From positions 124,001 through 188,000 of the forward strand of contig CADCHQ010000006.1 in the NCBI GenBank assembly GCA_902801325.1: a DNA stretch of 64,000 nt. Direction: 5' to 3'. The DNA is from an uncultured Bacteroidales bacterium. Its GTDB lineage: Bacteria > Bacteroidota > Bacteroidia > Bacteroidales > Bacteroidaceae. The position numbers were made by a program, and so were the translations under genes. Under the pieces are notes generated by a model. It saw nothing but the letters and a program-made list of their open reading frames with translations. It did not search any database and was not told where the DNA came from. Positions 1 to 8,231 of this stretch are shown here, one piece after another (position 1 is the stretch's first letter; every line of letters starts with the position of its first letter).

Positions 1-1005
1 GGCAGTAACCACCAGAAGCACCATCATGACACCCGTCACACCTTGCCAGTAGCAGCAGCCAAGCACGAAGTAGATGATGCCAAGTCCGCCTGCACCCAAG
101 AGCATGAGTGTGCGTCGTCCCCAGCGTTCGATGGTGTAAAGCGCTACAAAAGTAAACAGGACGTTGGCAATACCAGTAATCACAATATTGATGAACATAC
201 CGTCGACATTAAAGCCTGCTCCGACGAATATCTCCTGAGCATAATTGAAAATGACGTTGGTTCCGCACCACTGCTGGAACACAGCTATGATCAAACCCAG
301 CAAGAGCACACCGCGATAGCGTGGAGCCGAGAATAGTTCTCGCAAAGAAGCTTGTTCGCCTTTAACCCTTAACTCTTCATTCTTCATCTTTATATATACT
401 GGACTCTCAGGAATAAAGATGCTCATTACCAGGAATAAAGCGGCAGGAAGCGTCTCGGCCCAGAACATCCAGCGCCAACCCCAAGCGACATTCCACGCCT
501 GAGTTTCGGCTATCGTGGTGTCGCGCGCCAACAGCATATTCACTATCTGAGCGGCCAAGATGCCCAAGACAATTGTCATCTGGTTCAGCGAAACCATTCG
601 ACCGCGAATCTCCGCAGGGCTTACCTCTGCTATATACATGGGCGAGAGTGCTGAAGCCACACCAATGCCGATGCCTCCAATGAAGCGTGCGATGTTGAAA
701 AGAATGAAGTCATTGAAGACACCCGTACCTATGGCGGAAACTGTGAACAGGACTGCGGCACATGTCAAAAGCGGCTTGCGCCCCCAGCGGTCAGCTGCAG
801 CACCAGCCACCATTGCACCTACGAGGCAACCCACAAGGGCGGTCGTCATTGCCAACCCTTGCATGAGTGGACTACCGCCAATGCCAAAATAAAGTTCATA
901 GAAGGGTTTTGCACCTCCGATAACCACCCAGTCGTAACCGAACAAAAGGCCTCCCATGGCCGAAACCATGCAGATGAAATAGATGAATCCTCTGTTGTTT
1001 TTCAT
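1..1005 (-). CDS. Sugar porter family MFS transporter (C-terminus outside window)
   Basis: An inner-membrane secondary transporter of the sugar porter group, the family of XylE, AraE and GalP. The gene starts at the ATG at 1005 and runs off the left edge with no stop, so 335 residues are visible. Family signatures occur in order: GGLLFGYD in the first helix, ADRWGRK in the loop between helices 2 and 3, PESPVY after helix 6, QQWCGTN in helix 7 and ERWGRRT in the loop between helices 8 and 9. The substrate cannot be read from sequence. The gene is divergent from an AraC-type regulator, its likely controller. The central cytoplasmic loop (about residues 204-220) is encoded by a low-complexity stretch like the filler found between genes here. 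Confidence 0.93.
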   Translation of the reverse strand, partial: MKNNRGFIYFICMVSAMGGLLFGYDWVVIGGAKPFYELYFGIGGSPLMQGLAMTTALVGCLVGAMVAGAAADRWGRKPLLTCAAVLFTVSAIGTGVFNDFILFNIARFIGGIGIGVASALSPMYIAEVSPAEIRGRMVSLNQMTIVLGILAAQIVNMLLARDTTIAETQAWNVAWGWRWMFWAETLPAALFLVMSIFIPESPVYIKMKNEELRVKGEQASLRELFSAPRYRGVLLLGLIIAVFQQWCGTNVIFNYAQEIFVGAGFNVDGMFINIVITGIANVLFTFVALYTIERWGRRTLMLLGAGGLGIIYFVLGCCYWQGVTGVMMVLLVVTA

Positions 1006-1038
1006 GAGAAATTGTTTGTTTATGTTTGAAATTCGAGG

Positions 1039-1046
1039 CAAAGTTA
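1039..1046 (-). promoter_or_regulatory. -7 box for the sugar porter gene
   Basis: On the minus strand this reads TAACTTTG, matching the Bacteroidota -7 consensus TAnnTTTG, 33 bp upstream of the ATG at 1005. Confidence 0.6.
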
Positions 1047-1113
1047 ATGAAATTTATACAATAAAGATGTAGAATAATACGTTCTATTAGATGGACAAAA
1101 CTACGATTTTACA

Positions 1114-1995
1114 ATGATAGACGGATTCAACGGACAGCGAGAAGTGGTGCTCCCCCCGATGGTTGTAGATATGGAGCACAACGACATACTCACCTCGAGC
1201 CTCTATGTCACAGACATTGGCTACTATCCACACGCATCCCATCACTATCGGACACGCGAACAGGGAATCGAGGAACACGTGCTCATCTACTGCGTCGACG
1301 GGGCTGGTTGGTATCGAGTGGGAGGACGAGAGTATCAGGTCGAAGAAGGACAATTCTTCGTTCTTCCGGCCCATCGCCCTCATGCCTACGGAGCAGCAAA
1401 GGGAGACAAAGCCTGGACCATCTACTGGCTTCATTTCAGCGGGACGCAAGCCCCCGTCTATGCGGAGGGGGCATTAGAGCCTCAGAGCATTCGAACCGCC
1501 ACCAACTCGCGCATAAGCGACAGAAACAACATCTTTGAGGAAATCATGCAGACCCTGCAAGGCGGATATAGCCTCGAGCACCTGCGCTATGCTTCGGCCT
1601 TGCTGCATCACTATCTCGCCTCGATGCGATACCTCGAACTCTATCGAAGCCAAGCGGACGAGAAAGGCAACTATGTCGATCCCGTGAGTGCGGCCATTCA
1701 TTACATGCGTGAAAACATTGAGCACCACGTGACTGTAGACGACGTTCTGCGCTATGTGGGATATTCTCAGAGCCACTTCACAAGCCTGTTCAAGCAGAGC
1801 ACGGGTTATAGCCCCATCAACTACTTCAACCAACTGAAGGTGCAAGCGGCTTGTCGCTATCTCGATGAAACGGATATGCGTGTCAACCAGATCTGCCACA
1901 AGGTGGGCATTGAAGACAGTTACTACTTCTCACGCCTCTTCACGAGAGTCATGGGACTTTCGCCAACGGAGTACAGAAGCCGGGCGAGGTCGTAA
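1114..1995 (+). CDS. AraC family transcriptional regulator
   Basis: A 293-residue regulator. The N-terminal half is a cupin-like AraC effector-binding domain (about residues 30-170), with the pattern of conserved Gly, a VEEGQFFVLP strand and PHAYG. The C-terminal 100 residues form the double helix-turn-helix; the second helix region ends in the family hallmark of Tyr-Phe-Ser-Arg-Leu-Phe followed by G-L-S-P-T-E-Y. It is divergent from the sugar porter with about 110 bp between them, so it probably activates that gene in response to a sugar. In-frame Met codons at residues 16 and 20 are alternative starts; the first ATG is used here. Confidence 0.93.
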   Translation: MIDGFNGQREVVLPPMVVDMEHNDILTSSLYVTDIGYYPHASHHYRTREQGIEEHVLIYCVDGAGWYRVGGREYQVEEGQFFVLPAHRPHAYGAAKGDKAWTIYWLHFSGTQAPVYAEGALEPQSIRTATNSRISDRNNIFEEIMQTLQGGYSLEHLRYASALLHHYLASMRYLELYRSQADEKGNYVDPVSAAIHYMRENIEHHVTVDDVLRYVGYSQSHFTSLFKQSTGYSPINYFNQLKVQAACRYLDETDMRVNQICHKVGIEDSYYFSRLFTRVMGLSPTEYRSRARS

Positions 1996-2027
1996 AAGAG
2001 AGATTTGGCGTTGAAAAATCGAGCCTA

Positions 2028-2115
2028 GGTTCGAAGGGAAAGGAACATAGGTTCGAAGGGAAACGAATATAGGTTCGAGGGCAATTGAACATAGGTTCGA
2101 GGGACGTCGAACCTA
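2028..2115. repeat. Four-unit array with 22-bp period (GGTTCGA family)
   Basis: Four units begin at 2028, 2050, 2072 and 2094, exactly 22 bp apart, each opening with GGTTCGA and ending near AACATA or AACCTA. A fifth, diverged unit follows at 2116 (GGTGCAAATTCGGAAG), and the array passes into the 21-bp block. The array lies just after the AraC gene. Related 22-bp arrays are found at 42538, 48041 and 61727. Confidence 0.85.
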
Positions 2116-2150
2116 AGGTGCAAATTCGGAAGCCCTAAGGCCTTATTTCG

Positions 2151-2398
2151 GAAGGCCTAGGGATTATTCAAGAAGGCCTAGGGATTATTCAAGAAGGCCT
2201 AGGGATTATTCAGGAAGGCCTAGGGATTATTCAGGAAGGCCTAGGGATTATTCAAGAAGCCCTAGGGATTATTCAAGAAGGCCTAGGGATTATTCAGGAA
2301 GGCCTAGGGATTATTCGAGAAGGCCTAGGGATTATTCGAGAAGGCCTAGGGATTATTTCGGAAGACATTGGGATTATTTCGGAAGACATAGGGCTTAT
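2151..2398. repeat. About twelve 21-bp tandem units (GAAGGCCTAGGGATTATTC)
   Basis: About ten near-identical units and two diverged ones (GAAGACATTGGG and GAAGACATAGGG forms) with a 21-bp period. Each unit contains the overlapping palindromes AGGCCT and CCTAGG. The block ends about 10 bp before the stop codon of trmN6, so it fills the space between two convergent genes. No long reading frame is conserved across it. The 412 bases between 1996 and 2407 hold only this block and the 22-bp array before it. Confidence 0.9.
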
Positions 2399-2407
2399 CG
2401 GCAGGAC

Positions 2408-3100
2408 TCAAAGGTAGAAATCCTTTGCAAGTTCGGCATAGGCCTCTGAGCGATTGCCTTCGGAGTCCTGCAGGACTATTTCTTCCGTCGATAAAGAAGG
2501 GGAACCCTGACGCGAAAGCGAGAGCATAACGCGCTTGGGACTCTTGCGCAGGACCGTGCGAACCTGACACTTCCGGACAACAAAAATCCCTTTGATAAAT
2601 GCCTTGTCAGTAAACGAGTTACAGGCATTCATCGGAAGTATTACATGAAATATGCCTTCGTCGGCAAGAAGACGAAGAACTGCGTCCAGCAAATCATCGA
2701 AATCAAGCATCGCAGCATGGCGGGCAAGAGCGCGAGCACTATCTGGCGAAAGGGTGTCTTCCGTGAAGAAGGGAGGATTGCATAAAATACAATCGAAACG
2801 GACGAGGGGGCTGTAATCCCTGACATCGGCTTCGAGGATGGTCACACGCGAGGCAAAGGGACTTTGCGCGACATTTTCCTGTGCCTGAAGCGCGGCTTCG
2901 TGGACAATCTCGATCCCTGTCACCCGAGCCTGAGGATTGCGCTGGGCAACCATCAAGGCTATGAGTCCCGAGCCTGCACCTATGTCCAGGATGTTTCGAG
3001 CCTCCTCTACCCTCGCCCATGCGCCTAATAACACGCCGTCGGTGCCCACTTTCTGAGCACAACGGTCGTCTTGTATGGCGAATTGTTTGAAACGAAACAT
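2408..3100 (-). CDS. trmN6: tRNA1(Val) (adenine(37)-N6)-methyltransferase
   Basis: An SAM-dependent methyltransferase of the TrmN6/YfiC family, which methylates N6 of A37 in tRNA-Val. The SAM-binding motif is D-I-G-A-G-S-G-L (about residue 40) and the adenine-binding catalytic motif is N-P-P-F-F (about residue 107), typical of N6-adenine enzymes. The N-terminus F-R-F-K-Q-F-A-I-Q-D is characteristic. I place the start at the ATG at 3100, not at 3106, because a -7 box occupies 3104-3111 and would otherwise lie over the first codons. The gene stands alone on its strand, convergent with the AraC gene across the repeat block. Confidence 0.88.
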   Translation of the reverse strand: MFRFKQFAIQDDRCAQKVGTDGVLLGAWARVEEARNILDIGAGSGLIALMVAQRNPQARVTGIEIVHEAALQAQENVAQSPFASRVTILEADVRDYSPLVRFDCILCNPPFFTEDTLSPDSARALARHAAMLDFDDLLDAVLRLLADEGIFHVILPMNACNSFTDKAFIKGIFVVRKCQVRTVLRKSPKRVMLSLSRQGSPSLSTEEIVLQDSEGNRSEAYAELAKDFYL

Positions 3101-3103
3101 GCA

Positions 3104-3111
3104 CAAAGATA
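3104..3111 (-). promoter_or_regulatory. -7 box for trmN6, nearly touching the start codon
   Basis: Minus-strand TATCTTTG. Only 3 bases separate it from the ATG at 3100, so the transcript would be leaderless or nearly so. The box also rules out the ATG at 3106. Confidence 0.6.
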
Positions 3112-3154
3112 CAAAAAGATTAAGGAATAGGGATTAAGGATGAAAGTTTTTTTG

Positions 3155-3162
3155 TATCTTTG
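3155..3162 (+). promoter_or_regulatory. -7 box for lon
   Basis: TATCTTTG, 31 bp before the lon ATG. No clear TTTG at the -33 position. Confidence 0.55.
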
Positions 3163-3193
3163 CGCTCGCTTATACATTTAGGTATATTTTCTC

Positions 3194-5650
3194 ATGAATA
3201 TGAACGAAGATCAGATACAAAATCCATTCTCATTTATTGCAGATTTCGAGGGAGATATCAGACAACTGACCGAACAGCCCATCCCTCCCGTGTTGCCCAT
3301 TCTGCCCTTGCGCAACCTGACGCTCTTTCCCTGCGTCATGTCGCCTGTCAGAGTTACGCGTAAGAGTTCTCTGCAACTAGTTCGTCGCGCCTATGAATCA
3401 GGCGAACCCATCGGAGCCTTCTGCCAGCGCAACACTGCAGCAGAGCATCCCGCCCTTACCGACCTTTATCAGACAGGAGTGGTTGCCCGCGTGGTGAAGT
3501 TCCTGGAATTGCCCGACGGCGGAGTGACGGTTATCCTACAAGCCTCGAGCCGTGCTTTGCTTCGCGAATGCGTGCAAACGCGTCCTTACCTGAAGGCGAA
3601 AGTTGATCAGTTGATGGATTTCTACCCCGAAGAGCACGATGTTGAGTTCGACATGCTTGCTGATACCAGTCGCAAGCGTGCCATTCACCTCATCGAGACG
3701 AGCGAAGACTTGCCCAACGAGGCAAAGTTTGCCATCCTGAACATCGGCAATGAGATATTCATGGTCAACTTCCTTTGCACCAGCCTTCCTATACCCGAGG
3801 AAGACAAACAAGAACTGATGAACATTGCCATCGTGAAAGAGCGTACGGCAAAACTGATACAGAGCATCAACAAGGTGCAAACGCTTGTGGACATGAGGAA
3901 TCGCATTGTCCAGCAGACGCAAGTGGAAGTGAACCGCCAACAGCGCGAGTGGTTCCTGCAACAGGAAATAAAGAACATACAAGACGAGCTCGGAGGTGCA
4001 ACACCCACCAAAGATGCGGAGCAACTGCGTGCAAGACTTGCGGCAAAGAAGATGCCCAAATATGCTGTGGAAGCCTTCCTTGAGGGTTTGAGCAAACTAG
4101 AACGCGTCAATCCGCAAAGCCCCGATTATAATGTGGAGCTGAACCATTTGCAAACCATCCTTCAACTTCCGTGGGAAGAATACACGGTGGACAACCTGAA
4201 CATCTCGAACGCAGAACGAGTGCTCAACCACGACCATTACGGCTTGGAGGAAGTGAAGGAACGCATACTCGAGCACCTGGCCGTGCTGAAACTCAGAGGC
4301 GATATGAAGTCGCCCATCCTCTGCCTTTATGGTCCTCCGGGCGTAGGTAAGACCTCACTCGGACGAAGCATCGCCGAGGCGCTGAAGCGCAAATACGTGC
4401 GTGCTTCCTTAGGCGGATTGCACGACGAAGCCGAGATTCGTGGACACAGACGCACATACATCGGTGCTATGCCTGGGCGCATCCTCAAGAGCATCATTAA
4501 GGCCGGCTCCAACAACCCTGTGTTCATCCTCGATGAGATAGATAAGATTAGCGGCCGAACCATGAATGGCGACCCGTCGTCCGCTCTTTTGGAGGTGCTC
4601 GACCCTGAGCAGAACTCTGCTTTCCACGACAACTTCCTCGATATGGACTATGACCTGTCGAAGGTTATGTTCATAGCCACAGCCAACGACGTTAGTCAGA
4701 TTCCTCGTCCTCTCCTCGACCGAATGGAGTTGATTGAGGTCACGGGCTATTGCACGGAAGAGAAGATTGAGATTGCACGCAGGCATCTTATCAAGAAGAC
4801 GAAGGAGGCCCACGGATTACAGGGAAGAAAGGACGTGAAGATGACGAAGGCCGCCATCGAATACGTCATCGAACACTACACTCGCGAAAGCGGTGTGCGC
4901 GGATTGGAAAAGCAACTGAACAAAGTGTTCCGCAAGGTTGCGTTGGCTATTGCACGCGATGAAGGAAGCATAGACACGAACATCGGTATCGACACCGTTA
5001 AACAACTGTTGGGTAAGGAACTCTTTAACCGCGATTCATACCAAGGAAACGGAACGGCTGGAGTTGTAACCGGTCTGGCTTGGACAAGCGTTGGAGGCGA
5101 GATACTCTTCATCGAGACAAGCCTCAGCCGCGGACAAGGAGGCAAACTAACCATCACCGGCAATCTGGGCGACGTGATGAAGGAGAGCGCCATGCTTGCG
5201 CTGGAGTACATCAAGGCACATGTCGACCAACTCGGCATCGACCCACGCATCTTTGAGCATTGGAACATCCACTTGCATGTGCCCGAAGGCGCAACGCCAA
5301 AGGACGGTCCTTCGGCAGGCATCACGATGGCGACCTCGCTGGCTTCGGCACTCACCCAACGCAAGGTGCGCCCTTATCTGGCTATGACCGGAGAAATAAC
5401 CCTGCGCGGAAAGGTGCTTCCTGTTGGTGGCATCAAAGAAAAGATTCTGGCCGCCAAACGTGCAGGCATTAGGGAGATAGTTATATGCAAGGACAACCGC
5501 AAGGATATAGAAGAGATACCGGAGATGTACTTGCGAGGCATCTCGTTCCACTATGTCGAGAGCGTCAGGGACGTATTCCGCTTTGCCCTGCTTCCTGAGA
5601 AAGTGAAGGACGCCATAGACTTAACCATCCCCGAGAAAGCCCCTCTCTAA
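3194..5650 (+). CDS. lon: ATP-dependent protease La (Lon)
   Basis: A cytoplasmic AAA+ serine protease that degrades misfolded and regulatory proteins. At 818 residues it is full length. It has an N-terminal substrate-binding domain (about 40-240, starting P-I-L-P-L-R-N), a Walker A motif GPPGVGKT starting at residue 380, Walker B F-I-L-D-E-I-D near 446, and a C-terminal protease domain with catalytic Ser707 in DGPSAG and Lys748 in GGIKEK. M1 and M3 are both possible starts. It heads a lon, tgt, lptG-like series on one strand. The ~80-bp gap to tgt contains a CT-rich palindromic element, so tgt may be expressed separately. Confidence 0.98.
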   Translation: MNMNEDQIQNPFSFIADFEGDIRQLTEQPIPPVLPILPLRNLTLFPCVMSPVRVTRKSSLQLVRRAYESGEPIGAFCQRNTAAEHPALTDLYQTGVVARVVKFLELPDGGVTVILQASSRALLRECVQTRPYLKAKVDQLMDFYPEEHDVEFDMLADTSRKRAIHLIETSEDLPNEAKFAILNIGNEIFMVNFLCTSLPIPEEDKQELMNIAIVKERTAKLIQSINKVQTLVDMRNRIVQQTQVEVNRQQREWFLQQEIKNIQDELGGATPTKDAEQLRARLAAKKMPKYAVEAFLEGLSKLERVNPQSPDYNVELNHLQTILQLPWEEYTVDNLNISNAERVLNHDHYGLEEVKERILEHLAVLKLRGDMKSPILCLYGPPGVGKTSLGRSIAEALKRKYVRASLGGLHDEAEIRGHRRTYIGAMPGRILKSIIKAGSNNPVFILDEIDKISGRTMNGDPSSALLEVLDPEQNSAFHDNFLDMDYDLSKVMFIATANDVSQIPRPLLDRMELIEVTGYCTEEKIEIARRHLIKKTKEAHGLQGRKDVKMTKAAIEYVIEHYTRESGVRGLEKQLNKVFRKVALAIARDEGSIDTNIGIDTVKQLLGKELFNRDSYQGNGTAGVVTGLAWTSVGGEILFIETSLSRGQGGKLTITGNLGDVMKESAMLALEYIKAHVDQLGIDPRIFEHWNIHLHVPEGATPKDGPSAGITMATSLASALTQRKVRPYLAMTGEITLRGKVLPVGGIKEKILAAKRAGIREIVICKDNRKDIEEIPEMYLRGISFHYVESVRDVFRFALLPEKVKDAIDLTIPEKAPL

Positions 5651-5672
5651 CTCCCCCCGTGGGGAGGAGAAA
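5641..5672. repeat. CT/AG-rich palindromic element after lon
   Basis: A CT-rich arm followed by CCCCCCGTGGGGAGG. One of about a dozen related short palindromes in the window; this one begins at the lon stop codon. Confidence 0.6.
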
Positions 5673-5728
5673 AAAACCTCTGCTCTCCCAGTAAGTGAGA
5701 AACAATTTTGAATCTTGATTATTGAATT

Positions 5729-6859
5729 GTGAATTTTGAATTAAAACATACCGACGACAAGTCTTGCGCTCGTGCGGGAATCATCACCACCGATCACGGA
5801 CAGATAGAAACCCCTATCTTCATGCCCGTAGGCACGGTAGGAAGCGTGAAAGGAGTATTGCAGCGCGACCTGAAAGAAGAGGTTCATGCCCAGATTATCT
5901 TAGGCAACACCTATCACCTCTATCTTCGTCCTGGCACAGAGATACTGGAACAAGCAGGCGGACTGCATCGCTTCATCAACTGGGATCGCCCTATCCTCAC
6001 CGATAGCGGAGGCTTTCAGGTGTTCTCGCTCACAGGCATTCGCAAACTGAAGGAGGAAGGATGCTATTTCCAAAGCCATATCGATGGTTCGCGTCACTTC
6101 TTCTCTCCCGAGCGAGTAATGGATATCGAGCGCTCCATCGGTGCTGATATCATCATGGCACTTGATGAGTGCACTCCTGGTACAAGTGATTATGCTTATG
6201 CGAAAAAGAGTCTGGGACTCACCCATCGCTGGCTCGACCGCTGTTGGGCGCGCTATCAGGAAACCGAACCCCTTTATGGCTATCACCAAAGTCTCTTCCC
6301 CATCGTACAAGGGTGCACTTATAAGGACCTACGACAGCAATCGGCCGAGTTTGTTGCTTCAAAGAATGCCGACGGCAATGCCATAGGTGGTTTGGCAGTA
6401 GGCGAACCTGCCGAGGTGATGTACGAAATGATAGAGGTGGTCAACGACATCCTTCCGAAGGACCGTCCTCGCTATCTCATGGGCGTGGGAACTCCCGCCA
6501 ACATACTCGAAGGCATTGAACGAGGTGTGGATATGTTTGACTGCGTTATGCCTACCCGCAACGGACGCAACGCAATGCTATTCACCTCGGAAGGCATTAT
6601 GAACCTACGCAATAAGAAGTGGGAAACCGACTTCTCGCCCATCGATCCGAATGGAACGGCAAGTGTGGATACATTCTACACGCGTGCCTATCTCCACCAC
6701 CTCTTCAAGGCTCAGGAACTGTTGGCAATGGAAATAGCGAGCATCCACAATCTGTCCTTCTACCTGTGGCTCGTAGGCGAAGCCAGAAAACACATCCTCG
6801 ATAACACGTTCACTACGTGGAAATCGCAGATGATGAGGAAAGTAACGAATCGACTATAA
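5729..6859 (+). CDS. tgt: Queuine/preQ tRNA-ribosyltransferase (zinc-ligand cysteines missing)
   Basis: Exchanges guanine 34 for queuine or preQ1 in tRNAs with GUN anticodons. The 376 residues cover the whole TIM barrel. Asp92 lies in DSGGFQVFS and the nucleophile Asp271 lies in MFDCVMPTRNGRN. The start is a GTG at 5729; the N-terminus (FELKHTD, then TTDHG, then ETPIFMPVGT) matches the family. The C-terminal zinc site of well-studied enzymes uses C-x-C-x-x-C plus a His. Here residues 307-315 read P-N-G-T-A-S-V-D-T with no cysteine, while the His in IHNLS (about 340) remains. The gene follows lon and precedes an LptG-like gene, an order common in Bacteroidales. Confidence 0.95.
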   Translation: MNFELKHTDDKSCARAGIITTDHGQIETPIFMPVGTVGSVKGVLQRDLKEEVHAQIILGNTYHLYLRPGTEILEQAGGLHRFINWDRPILTDSGGFQVFSLTGIRKLKEEGCYFQSHIDGSRHFFSPERVMDIERSIGADIIMALDECTPGTSDYAYAKKSLGLTHRWLDRCWARYQETEPLYGYHQSLFPIVQGCTYKDLRQQSAEFVASKNADGNAIGGLAVGEPAEVMYEMIEVVNDILPKDRPRYLMGVGTPANILEGIERGVDMFDCVMPTRNGRNAMLFTSEGIMNLRNKKWETDFSPIDPNGTASVDTFYTRAYLHHLFKAQELLAMEIASIHNLSFYLWLVGEARKHILDNTFTTWKSQMMRKVTNRL

Positions 6860-6863
6860 AGAC

Positions 6864-6892
6864 CCACCCTATCCCCCTCCAAAGGAAGGGGC
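6864..6892. repeat. CT/AG-rich palindromic element between tgt and lptG-like gene
   Basis: CCCCCTCCAAAGGAAGGGG directly before the ATG of the next gene; member of the dispersed palindrome family. Confidence 0.55.
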
Positions 6893-8095
6893 ATGAACTA
6901 CAAGAAGAAACGTATGAAGGAAAAAGACAACATATCCCCTAACCACGGCAAGGGCGTACATGTTCCCTCTCCCTTGCGGGGGAACTGGAGGAGGCTTCTT
7001 TTCCTCAAACGTATAGATACTTACATCATAGGTAAGTTCTTGGGGACATACTTCTTCTCCATCCTGCTTATCATTGGCGTAACGGTTGTATTCGACTACA
7101 ACGACAACATTGATAAGTTCACGCAGAACGGCGCACCTTGGCGTGATTTGGTTATATACTACCTCAACTTCATGCCTTATTATGCCAACCTGTTCTCGTC
7201 ATTGTTTGTCTTTATTGCAGTTATCTTCTTCACGAGCAAACTAGCTGGAAACAGCGAAATTATTGCGATCCTAAGTGCGGGAGTAAGCCTTCGGCGCCTC
7301 ATGCGTCCTTATTTGATAAGTGCGGCTCTCATTGCCTTACTCACCTTATGGTTAGGTTCGGAAGTAATTCCTCGCGGAAGTGTCGAACGACTCGACTTTG
7401 AGAATCAGTACAAGCGCCGTGGCAACAAGAAGAATCCCACCTATGCCGACAATGTGCAACTGCAGGTCGACACGGGTGTGATAGCCTTTATCGAGCACTT
7501 CGATGGTCCCTCTAAAACGGGCTATCACTTCCAACTGGACAAGTTCGAACGTAAGCGCCTCGTCTCCCACATGACGGCTCAAAGCATCACGTACGACACG
7601 CTCTCCAACGAGCGATTCCATTGGCACATCACCGATGCCACCATTCGTGACATGCGAGGCATGAGAGAACACATCACGCACCACCAGCAACTCGACAGCG
7701 TTATTGTGATGGAACCCAGCGACTTCCTCTTTACCCACAATTTCCAAGAGACCATGACCAATCGTGAACTCAAGGAGCACATCGAACGAGCACGCATTCG
7801 AGGCACAGGCAACCTAAAGCCGTTTCAGGTTGAATATTATAAGCGCTTTGCCTCTGCCTTTGCTGCGTTCATCATGACGGTTATTGGTGTCTCTCTCTCA
7901 TCGCGCAAGCGCAAGGGCGGCATGGGATTCTCACTCGGCGTAGGACTTGTGCTCAGTGTAACCTACGCATTCTTCCAGGCTGTTACTGCAGGCTTTGCCA
8001 CCAATGCAAATGTGCCTCCCGTTATAGCCGTGTGGTTGCCCAACATACTTTTCACCATCATTGCAATCTACTTGTATAAGCGAGCACCAAGATGA
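6893..8095 (+). CDS. LptF/LptG-type permease (YjgP/YjgQ family)
   Basis: An inner-membrane component of the lipopolysaccharide export ABC transporter (LptBFG). After residue 38 the protein looks normal: RIDTYIIGKFLGTYFFS opens the first helix, helices follow near residues 45-65 and 90-110, then a periplasmic domain (about 150-290), and three C-terminal helices including S-L-S-S-R-K-R-K-G-G-M-G. Residues 1-38 are odd. They are encoded by sequence of the dispersed CT/AG palindrome family (6936-6995) and match no LptF/G N-terminus I know. ATGs exist at 6893 and 6914, and a TTG at 6977. The native start may have been displaced by the repeat. Whether this is LptF or LptG cannot be settled here. 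Confidence 0.87.
   Translation: MNYKKKRMKEKDNISPNHGKGVHVPSPLRGNWRRLLFLKRIDTYIIGKFLGTYFFSILLIIGVTVVFDYNDNIDKFTQNGAPWRDLVIYYLNFMPYYANLFSSLFVFIAVIFFTSKLAGNSEIIAILSAGVSLRRLMRPYLISAALIALLTLWLGSEVIPRGSVERLDFENQYKRRGNKKNPTYADNVQLQVDTGVIAFIEHFDGPSKTGYHFQLDKFERKRLVSHMTAQSITYDTLSNERFHWHITDATIRDMRGMREHITHHQQLDSVIVMEPSDFLFTHNFQETMTNRELKEHIERARIRGTGNLKPFQVEYYKRFASAFAAFIMTVIGVSLSSRKRKGGMGFSLGVGLVLSVTYAFFQAVTAGFATNANVPPVIAVWLPNILFTIIAIYLYKRAPR
6936..6995. repeat. CT/AG-rich palindromic sequence inside the lptG-like reading frame
   Basis: Includes CCCTCTCCCTTGCGGGGG, like the intergenic palindromes, but in frame within the first 38 codons of the permease gene. Confidence 0.55.
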
Positions 8096-8097
8096 GA

Positions 8098-8132
8098 AGG
8101 TCCCCTTCTTACTCACCCCGTGGGGAGGAGGA
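8098..8132. repeat. CT/AG-rich palindromic element after lptG-like gene
   Basis: Contains CACCCCGTGGGGAGG, close to the copy that follows lon. After it comes low-complexity TTTGACATTTAAC sequence up to the helicase start. Confidence 0.55.
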
Positions 8133-8231
8133 AAGCTTTGAACTTTGATTTTCGAACTTTAGCCATTGCTCAATCGCCTTTAGTAACCTTTTGATATTTG
8201 ACATTTAACATTTGACATTTAACATAAAGCT

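Noticed and set aside
43..336. Open frame of 97 codons on the plus strand
   Set aside because: It is the reverse shadow of the sugar porter gene, whose motifs are clear on the minus strand.
2028..2398. Possible CRISPR array
   Set aside because: Units are contiguous 21-22 bp tandem copies with no unique spacers, and no cas genes are present.
2346..2570. Open frame crossing the 21-bp repeat block and trmN6 end
   Set aside because: No homology seen; it is antisense-frame shadow of trmN6 plus repeat DNA.
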